DNA of 64,000 bases, from assembly GCF_051020985.1 (NCBI RefSeq), contig NC_135007.1, positions 2,849,001 to 2,913,000 on the forward strand. The letters run 5' to 3'. Positions within the stretch are counted from its first letter, which is position 1. Every line of letters begins with the position of its first letter. Source of the DNA: Nomia melanderi (Eukaryota > Arthropoda > Insecta > Hymenoptera > Halictidae). A program made the position numbers and the translations under genes. Positions 38,601-48,922 of the stretch are shown piece by piece. The notes beneath the pieces are model-generated. The model was not told the origin of the DNA and ran no database searches. It saw nothing but the letters and a program-made list of their open reading frames with translations.

Positions 38601-41600
38601 CGTTTTACAACACTATGTTGTTGTTTTAAAACAGTGTGTTGTTGTTTTACAACACTAAGTTATTGTTTTACAATATTACGTTGATATCTTACGTCACTAT
38701 GTTGTTATAAGAGATCAACGTGTCTGAACGCACACGGGACACTATGTACAAATGGTCCCATCTTATCACTTACAAGAATCTCCGTCTGCACTGAAATGTT
38801 ACGAGTCTGAACAGATAATACAAACGCAGCCTTAACCATGCGATCTCGCGAGAAAGGAAAGTGGCTTGGAGCGAACGGGAAAGAAACGGTGCTGGAAATG
38901 ATCCGGACTAGGAAATCGGAAAACATTTAACGGTTTTAAAAGCGACAGTATTGAATTTAAGTCTGCACATAATGGTCGCTTACTCACGTTGCAGGCTTGG
39001 TCTTCTTCGTCCCAACGGAAACGGCAATTGACCCTTCCATTGCACTGCAATTCCAACGCGATGCAAGTCGCGTCCTCGCAATAGTATTCGTCATCGCGGC
39101 AGGCTGGAAAAGAGGAAGGAACAAATGGATAAAGGGATTGCACACTTGAAATTTCAAATGGTCGTGTCGGTAAATCTATACGGAAGCAATGGCCGCATAC
39201 CCCTCCCTATTTCACGTAATACGCTTTTCTTTGCTATTGTGCCGCTGCTGAAAAATATGTGAAGCAGAGCTATTGTTGAGTGTTATCGGATGAATAGTAC
39301 GGTAAATCCTGCAAAATATTAAAGTCCTCGGGATATGAACGACTTCACAAATGAATAATTCGAACGCGTCAATTGAGTCATTTAACAATTAGTTCATTAA
39401 TTATTTCATTTTGTCACAATTTGAGATACAAAATGAGTGTTTCCGAAATTATTCCTTGAAATAAAATAACGGGGTTATATTTCAACAAGGAAATAACATA
39501 TCCCCTTCTTTAAAATAACATTCACAAAGGGATTTAATTAAAATTACACAATTGCATGTTACTTAATAATATCAACAATCGTCAGAAAACAAGAACAGAA
39601 ATAATTTATCGGCACATTTTCGTGACCTCTATAAATCTAACAGATTCTAAGAAATTATTAATAACAACGATAATAACACTTATTAGGTATCTACTATTAT
39701 TCGCTAAAGAATGTAAACCTTCGACACAAAAGCAACTATTACTCTCGTACACGGGAGCAGTATGTATTGATTAAACGGTTTACAATAAGACAGCAGTGGT
39801 ATCAAAGTATATAGCCGGCAATACTTTTCAATCTAATGTTAATGCAATTTCTCCGGTGGCGGGTGCGTTCAGAGTAGGCACGGAGATTTTCATTTAAAAT
39901 CTTGCCGTACAGGAGATAGGAGAATAAGTGAATTTCTCGGGTTCGCGGGCAAGTTACTCGTAAGATATTAGTTTCGCGGGAATGGCAGGTGCGGAGGACC
40001 AAGAATTCTTCCCGTTCCAAGATAGAGCAGCGAATTCCGTGCGCGTAACCTCACCGCCGTTAGCTTACTCCATTTGCCATTCAGCCGGGATCGCCGCCAT
40101 TGATATAGAATTCGGCGCCTTTCGCGGTCGATTATTCCCAACGATACGGACTTGTTAAGCAGATTATCCATTCCCGTTGGAATCATCGTAATTATTGATA
40201 TCGTACGCGCGGAGAAACAAGAATCGAGTATTCCGTTAATTGATCATGTTATACGGATAATTGGGCGGACAATGAAACTTTTCAACGATAATTCGGGGAT
40301 CTGTACCGACAACGGACATATTAAATTCTATTGCTGCAATTGTAATTATAATTGTATTCAGTTATTCGTTTGTGCTATTGCCTCGTGTATGTATATATTG
40401 AGGCTTCCCACAAAACATTTCGCCAGAATATTTCTTTTTTATTCCTACTGGAAAACAATTATTCTAATGTGCCATCGAAAAAGGTATTGATCGAAACGTG
40501 CCGTTTATCTACCTTTCGTGTTAGTTGCACTCGAAAACAAACTCACGTTTATCGACTTGTTCAGACTTACATTTCGATTACCGAATCTCCAGGGTTCCCC
40601 GAAATCGATTTTCTATATTTCACAATACCAAAAGTTCCTTTTCGGTTAAATATTTATGTTACCTTCATGGTTTATTCATATATACGTATCGCCTCAGCTG
40701 CATTTCATTTTTTGCCGCAAGTTTCGTAATCATGGATTTTATTTGTAATGATTTATGATTAGAATTTCAGATTCATATAATAATTCTACTTATACTCACA
40801 ATAACATTTGTGTTTCTCTTCTGTATTTATTGTTCAACATTATAATACTTAAGTTTAGGAATTACAGCACTGACCGAAAAGTTGGATGCAATGAAAACAA
40901 AAGAGATGCGAGCAGTTTTTCATCAAGTAATGTATTATTCAAAGACTAACTTGAACAAAGGACAACCAATATTATTCGTCGACGAACATTATTAATGACA
41001 ATCCCGAATGTATTAATAAATATCCGCCAGATAAAAACGCTGCAACAAAACGAAATATCTGCAAGGATTAAATATTCCATATTTAACCACGTATAATACG
41101 AGAGAACATTATAAAATATCCATCATATGCAGCATACATCTCTGATTAATCACGAGTGCGCATTATTTTACTGGCTTCCATACATAAAATTAAGTTATAC
41201 GTATAGCTGAAAATGTTGTGTACGTTAATACTGTACGCCTATCACAATTTATAAATCGAGTCCCACTGAACAGTAGCGAGACTTTATATTTCCGGTGATT
41301 AGACTGGAAATTATGTAATTGGTAGGGGTGTGTCGTTCTGTATTCTGTGTTCTATATAATTTTTTTATTATTGCAAAGCACAGGGAGTGCCGTTAATTTA
41401 CTAGATTTCCATTAGATGGTATCTCTCCGAGCCTGAACACGGGAACACGAATCGGGACGAACGGGCTGTGCCGTTGTTAACTTTAATGAAACTTAACATT
41501 GAAATTACCGTGCCGTGTGCCACGGACAAAGACTTTCGTAATATTCGCGTGGCGTGGTATGTAATGGAAATTAAAGTTTCTCGTTCAGCAGCACAGCTCG

Positions 41601-44600
41601 CGAAGTGGGCGGCAATTACCGGTGCGTGGCTCTCTATCGCGCCGAAGATCGTTAAAAACTATAATTAGGTTATCCAGCTTTGGTATGGGTTTGCTCGCAA
41701 CCATCGATCGCGTTTGATAAGGTCTTCCCTACTCAGAAGCTCGTTTCACACTAATTATCAATTATGTTTCACTGGCTAATATTGAAATACTTTACATTTT
41801 TAGCAGAATAACCGGAGTAATTGTTTGTGCAATTAATGGTTAAGTGATATCGATCTCCTGAAACTATTTACTTATTTTTAATGAAACCTGTTATAGTAAA
41901 CTATATTAACGTTAATACGGGAAGTTGAATCAATTGTGTTATTGGTTAATATTAATGGTCAGATGATACGAATTATTTCGAAACCTATTATTTCCTTATT
42001 TCTATCGAAAGCTGTTACAGTTTGAATCTAAGAGATAAACAAGAATATCAGATTTTATAATAGTAGAGCGAGTGATTTCCTTAAGTATTATCAGTGCAAC
42101 GAACTGTGCGAAAGCAGCCGCGGTCGTTTGATCCATATGAAGAAACGCACATTTTGTCGTGTACGACAAACATTACAAGCGTTAGGTTTGCGGTGCGGAT
42201 CACCGGCCTAACAGTAAAACAGCTGATGGGTGAGCGAGCGACAGTGCAAGTGCGAAAGTCATCTATATGTAAACAGGCGACGAATGACTGACCCGGAGAA
42301 CGAATAAAGTAGAAATAATGATAAGGTGCGATGACCGCAGGGTTTGTATGTTTATAAATATGTGCGTGTGTGTGTGTTCTTGTATGTTTTTGAAAATAGC
42401 TTATATACGTGAAATAGATCGCTGGAGTACGAGTTTTAGAGTCGGAATATAGAGAGATCAGAGCGCAAAGAGAGGTAGCAAGAAGTATTTAAAGTTGAAT
42501 ATTCAATTTCACGCATGCGTAAAAAGTATACGCTATAATAAAGAGAAGGAAACGAATTCTAGGTTCGTTTTTTAACGTAAGTTCGGTTTAAGCTCGCTTA
42601 CTTCAAACTTTAAAAAAGTTTTTGAACCACAAGAATTCTTTGATTTCAATAAAGTTTATGAGTTAACGACCAAAAGAATTCCGGGCATTTTATATAATAT
42701 AATTTGCTCTTTCATAACAAGGAATGTTAGAATTAATTATTAACAATTTGACATCACAGTTCTCACATTATACTATTATCTAGTTATTTACCTTATTATA
42801 TTCGTCATCGATTTTCTTATTCCAGTCGTTTCCAAACAATCAGGAATCTCCAGTTATCGTTAAACATCGTAGCAGTTAACGTATTAACACTAGAACTACC
42901 GTGCATTCAATACGATTAATATACAAGTATAATCCCTTTAAAAATTATAATCATAGATTCTTTAGAGTTTCTTCAGACATTCATTATAGTATTCAAGTGA
43001 AACTATATTTTCAAAATCATTTCGAATATTGAAACCTTTGACAATACCAATAATTGTGAAACAAAAAAATCAGAACCATCTTGACTGGTATGGTAGTTCT
43101 AGTGTTAATACTATTTTCCTTTTAAAAGTGATGTCGAAAGTCTAACAATCTTGCGATTAAAAAAAAGCACGCGAAAATGGAAACGGTGAACAGGTTCTAC
43201 AGGGTTCTGAACAATTAATCGACGGTGTCTGTGAACTCACGTTTGTCTCCCGCGTCTCTGTCCCTGAGGGCTGTCATGACGGCCTCGAAGCTGCTGTTCA
43301 GTGCTTTCGGCTCGGCGTAAAACCTGACAAAGGCGATATTGGTCTGGATGAGCACGGTGTCGGCGATGCTGCCGCAGAAATTCTTCTCTCTCGAGGACAT
43401 GTCAGTGCGTTCTTTGAATATGTCCACGAAGTTGGCGTCGCACTCGTTCGGTCGTTGCAGCTTGAAGGGATCCGAGAACGTCAGCTGAATCTGAAAGTTG
43501 TACGTGTTCCCCGACGGTAAAGACCAGCGAACTCTTTTTGCTGGTTATGAACGGGGGATGCTCAAAGGACTCGTACCAATTAGATGGCGCATTTTGCGCC
43601 GGACGCGATTTCATTCGACCAGAAAGGATGCCTCGGATGGACATTAGAAGTGAAGGAATACGTATATACGACAATGGGGCGCGTCTCATATTTCATTTTC
43701 TATTCAACGAGGTTTTATGCGATTGCGATAATCTTGGACGTTTTGTCTAGATGCACTGGCAGACGTGCGCCGGTGATTAAAATACTGGTTCTCCGTCACG
43801 ATCGCGCGAAAGATTCCGGGGTTTTTCTGACGATTCACATGCTATGAATATATGAGGCAAAAATGTCTACGAGTGTTGGTCATAAAGTAAGTAACCACTT
43901 TTTGCTAAAGAGCAACATAGACGGGCAGAAACCTGATATTTTATTAGATACCGGAAAAATGTCGGGCGGTTTTCTTTTTATTGGTGAACCAGGATCCGAT
44001 TTCAATTAGTACTTTATTATGTAGTTTAATGAATGAAATTAGTATTAGCATGTAAAATGTACTCCAGGTTTAAATTTTTGTTTTAACATGATTTAATGTT
44101 TTGTTCAAAATCTGTATAACAGTACAAATATTGCACGCAAATTTTTTTAGAAATATTTTATTAACCGAATACCTTTTTCAAAATGGGAATTAGAGCGATG
44201 TAATTTCCTTATTAACCAACTCTCGTAAAAATTAATTTTGGTCAATCTAAGATGTAAAGGTTTCCTTTTCCATAATCTGTTTCTTGAAAAAAGAAGTCTA
44301 AAATATACCAATTGTAATAATAACTGTCCAGCCTACCACAATGATTTCAACCTTATAACACTTGTATGCTCAGGGTAAAATGGATGACAATAATAATTAA
44401 ACTATTACGTCTCCTTCAGAATATACTCAATTCTGCTTTTATACACTCGATAACTGCCGTCTAAAATAAATTCATTGAAAAGAAACATACTGTACATACA
44501 GAAAAACAGAGACTCGTCTCAGACATAAGAAATCAGTAGAATAATATAATAAACTATATAAAAGCATACATAAGAATTTTGGTAATTGCGTTGAAACCAA

Positions 44601-47600
44601 GTGACGCAAAAAGGAAAGTAAATTCTTTTCGAATTCGTTTTAAATCAAACAAATTGTGCAAGAAGACAAACGATAATTAGTGTTAAATCGAAATCGTATA
44701 AAAACAGAATTAGAAGTAAATACTTTCTTCCGAAAAACAGACGACAGTTTCTATAAAGGCCGAGTAAAAAGAACGCCACGTGTCTCGGAAAGCAAAGCAC
44801 GCTCTTACCTTCCACCCCACCTTGACCGTGATGTTCCATAGGCAGTCCAACGGTATGCCCTCTTTCTCAGCGAGTTTCTTTCTGTCCAACACTTGGTCAC
44901 TGTTGATAATCGCCTCCATCCCGGACACGTCTTTCACGCACGGCTCCGGTTCCGGCGGCACCCCCGCTGTGGATCACATAGTTATTGCAGTATCACACTT
45001 TCTTCGGAGGTTCCGACAGTAAAATTCAATACCCCGTTTTCATCCGTTGCCGAATAAAATGTCTGGGACCCCGAGGATCCGCCGCGTTTCCTTTAAAACT
45101 CAATAGACTGTTCGGTGAACAACCGACGTATTCCGACCGGTCGCAAAAAGCCGTCGCGGGAACAATCAAATAAAAAAAAAAGGTGAAAGAACTAGGTAGG
45201 AGGAGGCAGGGGAGGAAGAGAAATACCTGGCCATTGTCTCGGGGTGTAATTAATTTCCCGTAGTCGTTTCGAATCGTCGTTGCAAAGTTCCCCGGGGCCG
45301 CGGCACAATAAAACCGGAGGGAAATTAATCAAACGCGCAAAACAGATTCCGCCACGGCTCGATTCATTTCCTACCCTTCCTCGCGACGCCCGTTTTATCG
45401 TCCACGATGACGAGGATCGGCGCGCCGTGTTTCGAGGCGTGTTAAGGGCAACAGTGTTCGAAGTCGGGAAACCGGAAACGCGCACGGGGCAAGGGGCGGC
45501 GGAATAATGAGGCGTATGAAACGCGGGCGAATATCGTCGACGCGTTTCTGGCAACCGGGACATATCGAGCTTTTGCCTCTCTCTCCGCAGCCCGGCCGTG
45601 GACCCGCTGAAACTAGTCCCGCGCGACGTGTATCGCGCGCAAGAAGTCGTGAAATTTACTGCTTTCCGTGAAATCTAATGCGGTCCTGTCACGGCACACC
45701 CGCAAAGTATTTTACCTCCCTTGACGCGTCATCGATTCACAACGCGGCGAGCCGGTTCGTTCGAACGCGTTCGATCGTAAAAAAACGGGATGGTTACGCG
45801 GCGTTTTCCGCACCGACCGACTCACTCCGGGGCCAAAGGAATTTGTCCGCTGACGCCTCGCTGGGCGGAAATGCGTGGAATTACTTCAGGGTGAGACGCT
45901 TTCGACGCAGAGTTTCTTGAATATCTTATTTCGGAGCGTCTTTGCCTATTGACGTTTCAGTGGTCGGATGACGTGTCTTGAAAGATGGAGTACGTCGTTT
46001 TGGAGTTGTCCTACCGACGTGTCGACTTTTATTGCTCATGGTTTTTGGGAATGTTATTCTTATGTGGTTTTTAAATGTAATTGTTTATTGCTGACCGAGA
46101 TTTATCGGAAATAAACTTACGGAACGTCACGGAATAGATTTTTCGAATGTTTTAATAGTAACATTTGTTCATCTGTGCGATTATCAAATATTCAGATAAA
46201 AATTTTGTGCTTGCCAAATTTTTTGTTTTTGGAAGTTATGAATATACTGGTAAAACTTCAGTAACTTTTGTTTCAACTAAAAGTTATATTTTTATATTGA
46301 ATATGTTAACATTTAATTATTTTCTGAGCTGTTTTTTAAAATTCGAAGGTAAATTCAGAATATGTGAAGCGAGAAGTTACGTTGTTCTGAGAGGACGTCC
46401 AATTTCTTTTGGAACGTCCTTTTAAAATAGAGAATCGGAAGAGGCTGCGGTAACAGATATGGAATCTTATTAGGAATCCCCAAGAAAAATTTTAAGTGAA
46501 TTGGTCCAACGTAACTGGAATTTCCACTGTAAGAGTAACTTTGAGAAAAAAAAGGATTTACAGTTTCACTTTCCATCTTCTGTTAAATAAGATGCTAGAT
46601 AAATGCTCTTGTTACTTCATCGGAAATTGTTCCTAACTAATTATTGCATGGCTGACGCATTCATCAATTTAATTCTAACCAAGTCGTTAAGAAGTTTCAT
46701 TCGCCTGTTTAAAAGTTAACGCGTTTAAATCGAGAAAAATGTTCTTTGGTTAAAACGATCGTTCACGCCATCCTCTGCATTTACCTTTTTTTTTAAGCGA
46801 TTCCATTCCTTATGCTTAAAATACGACACACTGTGAAGCTCTCTGCAAAGGCACTTATTGAAAAAATATACTTAAAAGGAAGTTCCTCGTTTACCTTTTA
46901 TAGTTTACATATTCGAATGGAATAAATAATTTCCGCATCGATTCTAGCGTTCAAACAATAAAGCTGAATATTGCGCGTAAAAAAGAATTTCATATGAAAA
47001 CGATATTATGTACAAACAAACGAACATATCATGCATGAAATCACATTTACCTGATAAATAATACGACTGCTTACAAGATGTTACTAGCCATAATAGAGTC
47101 TTCAATTGAATTATTCAGCAGGTATTATTTGACAATTATATAATGGCGTCCTCGCGGCAAAATCATGATCTTGTATATCGTGTAATTGAACTAAGCAAAA
47201 CGGATCGAACCAAGGAGGAGACAAAACTATGAGATCCACGGAGAGATTGCGGAGTTATGGGCGTGTTCCGTGTATTCATAGCCTACTCCTGTTCTTCCTT
47301 GGTGACAATGAATTAATTTCGGTCTCGGCCTCCGCTTACACAGTACTTCCGTCGTGGATTATCTATTCCTAAAGTGTCTCGTAATTTCTCAACCGGGAAA
47401 GCGACGGAGACTACCAAGTGCTCACGATAGGAGCACTCCTCGGATAACGTTAATAATGATCGTTGCTCCTTTCTTAGGAGGCATTATGGTTGCTCCTTTA
47501 CGAAGGCAATACCATTGTGGGTTACAATTTCCTTGTATCCGTGACATGTAAAATTGTACCAAATCCCAATTTCGAACTACATTTTCACATATAAATTTAC

Positions 47601-48922
47601 ACAAGGTGAGTCACTTAAGAAAAGGTACCTGAATAACTTCTACATTTTTTGAGATGGGAAGAAATGTTTCAGACGAAAGTTATTTGGTTTCGAGGGACTC
47701 ATTGCGTGGTGTATATAACTTTTTTTAGGTGGAGGTGCTCACGAGATTTGATGATTTATTCGTTTTAAACGAATCCACATATTTTTGAACTCCTACGATT
47801 GTAGTTCTTCTCGAAACAATTTCAACGACTCTAGGCATTTAAGATCATTCAAGATCATAGACTTTAAGTTATTTCTATATAACTTATTTTAAACTGAACA
47901 TTTTGGTACAAGAGCAATAAGAGTTTTTCGCTGTGTGCTTTGTTTATAGTTTCAATTGGTTACGTGTGATTATATTGATATATAGCAAATTAGAATCAAA
48001 GATGAGATAAAAGCTAACCAATTAAGCTGCACCAGTATAGAAAAAGATGACACACTTATTTGTGTTTTTTGTTCATAAAATTATTAATGTTTATTGTTTA
48101 TTTATATAAGTTAACTATTAAATATACTCAACTAGTAATTTTGATTTTGTACAAATTAAGATTTCGTATTTCTATATGATTTTACATGAGTATTCCGTTC
48201 TGCCATTCCATTTGTGCGAAGCGAATATTTCAATACCTTTAGAAAATCGTATTTCTCTTCATAACTAAATATTTTTATTAAAAAAACTTTTATTTCTTTG
48301 TAGCAAAAGATGTACTTACGACTAAGAAAGATTTCATGAGTCTAGTTCTCCAGATACTTTGTTATTACGATTAAAAAAAAAGCGTTCCATTTTTTTTTAC
48401 TTTCCCCAACCTAGTTTCTTCCGCGCGAAGGACACTAAGAAACGAAAGTGCCGACGTATCTCGCGTTTAATCTCATTCCGCATTCCCGCGACGATCTGCA
48501 ACGCGTGATTGACGTTGTTATCGATCCCGTGGAATCACGCGAGTAGTTTCGGGAACGCAGATCCTAGGCTGGAGCAACGTGCGAGCGCGGTTAGAAAATC
48601 TCATGCGGCATACCTAGGCAACGTGACGGACGGGAAGAAGGTCGTAATGCCGTGGACTTACGATAGGTTGGCCTGGGTATCATACTCCAGACGGCCTTGA
48701 ATCCCTTGCCCTCGATGCTATCGTCACTGGAGAATCGCAGCCAGAGGTATCTCGTCTTCGACGTGATCTCAGGGGGGAAATTCGTGCCGCAGAAGTTGCC
48801 GAGGAGATTGGAGTAGCCGTGCTGCCCGTCACGTACCTCGAGGAAATCGTAACGGCAGTCGGTGCTCTCCTCGAGCTTAAATTCGTCTCGAAAGTCGAGT
48901 TTCAGCAGCATACCTTTGTCAG
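19712..48922 (-). CDS. neto: neto, Neuropilin and tolloid-like protein: coding span of six exons (5' end missing)
   Basis: Six minus-strand exons join as 48922-48686, 44966-44809, 43490-43241, 39103-38988, 22519-22382 and 20695-19712. Summed length is 1883 nt: two bases completing a split codon, then 626 codons and TGA. Domain order is CUB1 (partial), CUB2, LDLa, one membrane helix, then a long cytoplasmic tail, which is the Neto architecture. In the family, Neto is an auxiliary subunit of kainate/ionotropic glutamate receptors; in Drosophila it is required to cluster receptors at the neuromuscular junction, and isoforms differ in the intracellular part. Every junction has GT and AG dinucleotides and the phases (1, 0, 1, 0, 0) agree, which is strong internal support. 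The first exon here begins inside CUB1, so the signal peptide and the start of CUB1 are missing. They were not found between 48.9 and 64 kb and probably lie outside. Confidence 0.93.
20696..22381 (-). other. neto intron between transmembrane and tail exons
   Basis: This 1.7-kb phase-0 intron has donor GTAAGT and acceptor ctttctcag. The short coding-like frame just inside its 3' end is the polypyrimidine tract region and not an exon. A moderately GC-rich patch lies at 21.48-21.72 kb with short open frames on the minus strand, and nothing recognisable is in them. Confidence 0.75.
22382..22519 (-). CDS. neto: neto exon: transmembrane helix and juxtamembrane segment
   Basis: This 46-codon exon has phase 0 at both ends. 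It encodes a short basic lead (TKKSR), LIDSQ, a strongly hydrophobic stretch of about 23 residues (starting HIVIILIVF and ending FAFVFNC), then a basic stop-transfer segment VRKLIRDHRIIR. The positive residues on the cytoplasmic side fit a type I single-pass protein. The acceptor tract is a T-rich run ending in cag (AG at 22521-22520) and the donor is GTAAGT at 22381. The helix and the RKLIRDH segment agree with insect Neto as I remember it. The intron on its 5' side is 16.5 kb, the largest in the window. Confidence 0.9.
27830..28538. mobile_element. 709-bp TTAA-flanked non-autonomous element (piggyBac-type)
   Basis: TTAA stands at 27826-27829 and 28539-28542. The termini are inverted: ctccttcgtccgacatg at the left and tttagggacgaaagga at the right. 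It has no coding capacity. Internal modules recur at about 0.9-1.7 kb, in the foldback at 55.15-56.13 kb and in the short copy at 63294-63476. TTAA target use is diagnostic of piggyBac-type transposition, so a related autonomous element elsewhere is presumed. Confidence 0.7.
31825..32260. repeat. degenerate minisatellite, unit about 45-50 bp
   Basis: About eight diverged units follow a pattern of (a)cgtcattttt-aatttttttag-c(c)aaatact-ggtaacat-agttttac. Unit starts are recognisable near 31.90, 31.95, 32.00, 32.05, 32.10 and 32.15 kb. It is AT-rich, in the large neto intron. Confidence 0.55.
36272..36497. mobile_element. piggyBac-type MITE relic in the large neto intron
   Basis: It starts cccgcttgcacttgac after TTAA 36268-36271 and ends ctttgtgcaagggg. 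The right TTAA has decayed to TAGA. The interior tagtaaaattataaaattct matches the 12.1-kb copy. Confidence 0.75.
37693..37771. repeat. two-copy direct repeat, 33-bp units 46 bp apart
   Basis: ccatcagacacgtgacattt at 37693 and ccatcaggcacgggacgttt at 37739, each followed by a matching gttca-acaaa segment. Confidence 0.65.
38602..38706. repeat. five-unit 21-bp tandem repeat
   Basis: Units start at 38602, 38623, 38644, 38665 and 38686 with consensus gttttacaacactatgttgt plus one T. The first three are close and the last two diverged. It lies 282 bp downstream of the LDLa exon in the following neto intron. Confidence 0.85.
38988..39103 (-). CDS. neto: neto exon: LDL-receptor class A domain
   Basis: This single-exon LDLa module has six cysteines spaced as in the family: CRDDEYYC, then EDATC, IALELQC, NGRVNC and RFRWDEEDQAC. 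It is preceded by a strong pyrimidine tract and AG (39105-39104) and followed by donor GTGAGT at 38987. CC at the start completes the Pro codon opened in the preceding exon, and the exon ends in phase 0 after ACN. The calcium cage is degenerate: the usual CDG and DC positions read CNG and NC, although WDEED keeps acidic residues. It lies between CUB2 and the membrane helix, as expected for Neto. Confidence 0.93.
42667..42883. mobile_element. TTAA MITE, relative of the 2.9-kb copy
   Basis: It begins after TTAA at 42663-42666 and ends at TTAA 42884-42887, which is shared with the next MITE. The internal order of segments (tatatgattt/ttgctctttcataacaa, attaattattaacaatttgacatca, ttaccttattata) follows the 2.9-kb copy. 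Confidence 0.65.
42888..43104. mobile_element. TTAA MITE with cactagaactacc inverted ends
   Basis: Perfect 13-bp inverted termini (cactagaactacc and ggtagttctagtg) lie directly inside TTAA duplications at 42884-42887 and 43105-43108. It is 217 bp long and non-coding. It lies in the CUB2-LDLa intron of neto, 136 bp from the CUB2 exon. Confidence 0.9.
43241..43490 (-). CDS. neto: neto exon: remainder of CUB2 domain
   Basis: The exon begins at Ile-Gln-Leu-Thr-Phe after the acceptor tract ending ctttcag (AG at 43492-43491). It carries RPNECDANFVDIF and NFCGSIADTV, the second cysteine pair of CUB2, then AFVRFYAEPKALNSSFEAV with an N-glycosylation sequon (NSS). It ends in a charged linker RDRDAGDK. 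The donor is GTGAGT at 43240, after one base (C) of a split codon that becomes Pro with the next exon. A second AG six bases inside (43486-43485) could also be used without changing frame, but the family pattern of Ile-x-Leu-x-Phe favours the chosen site. Confidence 0.92.
43491..44808 (-). other. neto intron within CUB2
   Basis: This 1.3-kb phase-0 intron holds part of a dispersed repeat at about 44460-44720 that recurs at 52.5-52.8 kb. Open frames read through from the flanking exon up to about 43.7 kb, but they are not continuous with the protein. Confidence 0.7.
44460..44720 (+). repeat. dispersed repeat pair with 52.5 kb, copy 1
   Basis: Landmarks are aaacatactgtacatac, cagacataagaaatcag, taaatcaaacaaattgtgca and aacagaatt. 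The same order is found at 52520-52800. Confidence 0.65.
44809..44966 (-). CDS. neto: neto exon: CUB1-CUB2 linker and start of CUB2
   Basis: The exon starts after a CAG acceptor (AG at 44968-44967) with CG completing the split Thr codon. It reads a Pro/Glu-rich linker VPPEPEPC, then the first CUB2 strands ending DCLWNITVKVGWK. The Cys of EPC and of DCLW are the first cysteine pair of CUB2, and WNITV carries an N-glycosylation sequon. The donor GTAAGA begins at 44808, directly after a complete AAG codon (phase 0). The CLWNIT motif followed by a short turn and GWK is the Neto CUB2 signature and continues in phase into the next exon. Confidence 0.92.
44967..48685 (-). other. neto intron between CUB1 and CUB2
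   Basis: This 3.7-kb phase-1 intron has a GTATGA donor. Its 3' third (about 45.0-45.9 kb) is GC-rich with undepleted CpG. Repeat copies lie at 48105-48408, and a transposon-like end (aaggtgagtcac) lies at about 47605. No coding exon was recognised. Confidence 0.65.
48105..48408 (+). repeat. dispersed repeat copy, family A
   Basis: Same landmarks and order as the copy at the window start, inside the CUB1-CUB2 intron of neto. It ends at the poly-T and tactttcccc segment only about 280 bp from the CUB1 exon. Confidence 0.75.
48686..48922 (-). CDS. neto: neto exon: second half of CUB1 domain
   Basis: This exon encodes the distal part of the first CUB domain. Visible motifs are a strand with LLKLDFRDEF, the paired-cysteine and calcium-site region DCRYDFLEVRDG, NFCGTNFPPEI, and the closing DDSIEGKGFKAVW. 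The Asp of YDFLE and the Asp residues of SSDDSIEG sit where calcium-binding CUB domains place their ligands, so this looks like a cbCUB. The acceptor AG is at 48924-48923, leaving a two-base phase fragment, and the donor GTATGA follows TGG-A at 48686. The single A joins CG of the next exon to make a Thr codon. The first half of the domain must come from an exon further upstream that I did not find. The CUB domains are the extracellular part that contacts the receptor. Confidence 0.92.

Larger units (their letters stand above)
22520..38987 (-). other. neto 16.5-kb intron between LDLa and transmembrane exons
   Basis: This phase-0 intron has donor GTGAGT and a T-rich acceptor. It contains a full-length 709-bp TTAA element (27830-28538), a degenerate minisatellite (about 31825-32260), a TTAA MITE relic (36272-36497), a short direct duplication (37693-37771) and a 21-bp tandem array (38602-38706). 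GC-rich CpG patches occur near 23.5-24.1, 33.7-34.6 and 35.7-36.1 kb. No exon with splice support was found inside, and phases on both sides match without one. Confidence 0.7.
39104..43240 (-). other. neto intron between CUB2 and LDLa exons
   Basis: This 4.1-kb phase-1 intron has GTGAGT and a long pyrimidine tract before AG. It carries two TTAA MITEs back to back at 42667-43104 and a short GT microsatellite near 42362-42378. Small GC-richer stretches near 39.8-40.2 and 41.4-41.7 kb have no supportable gene. Confidence 0.7.

Noticed and set aside
43491..43689. Extension of the CUB2 exon upstream as one long open frame
   Set aside because: The protein-coding frame with CUB2 motifs begins at the acceptor at 43490; the longer open frame is in a different frame.
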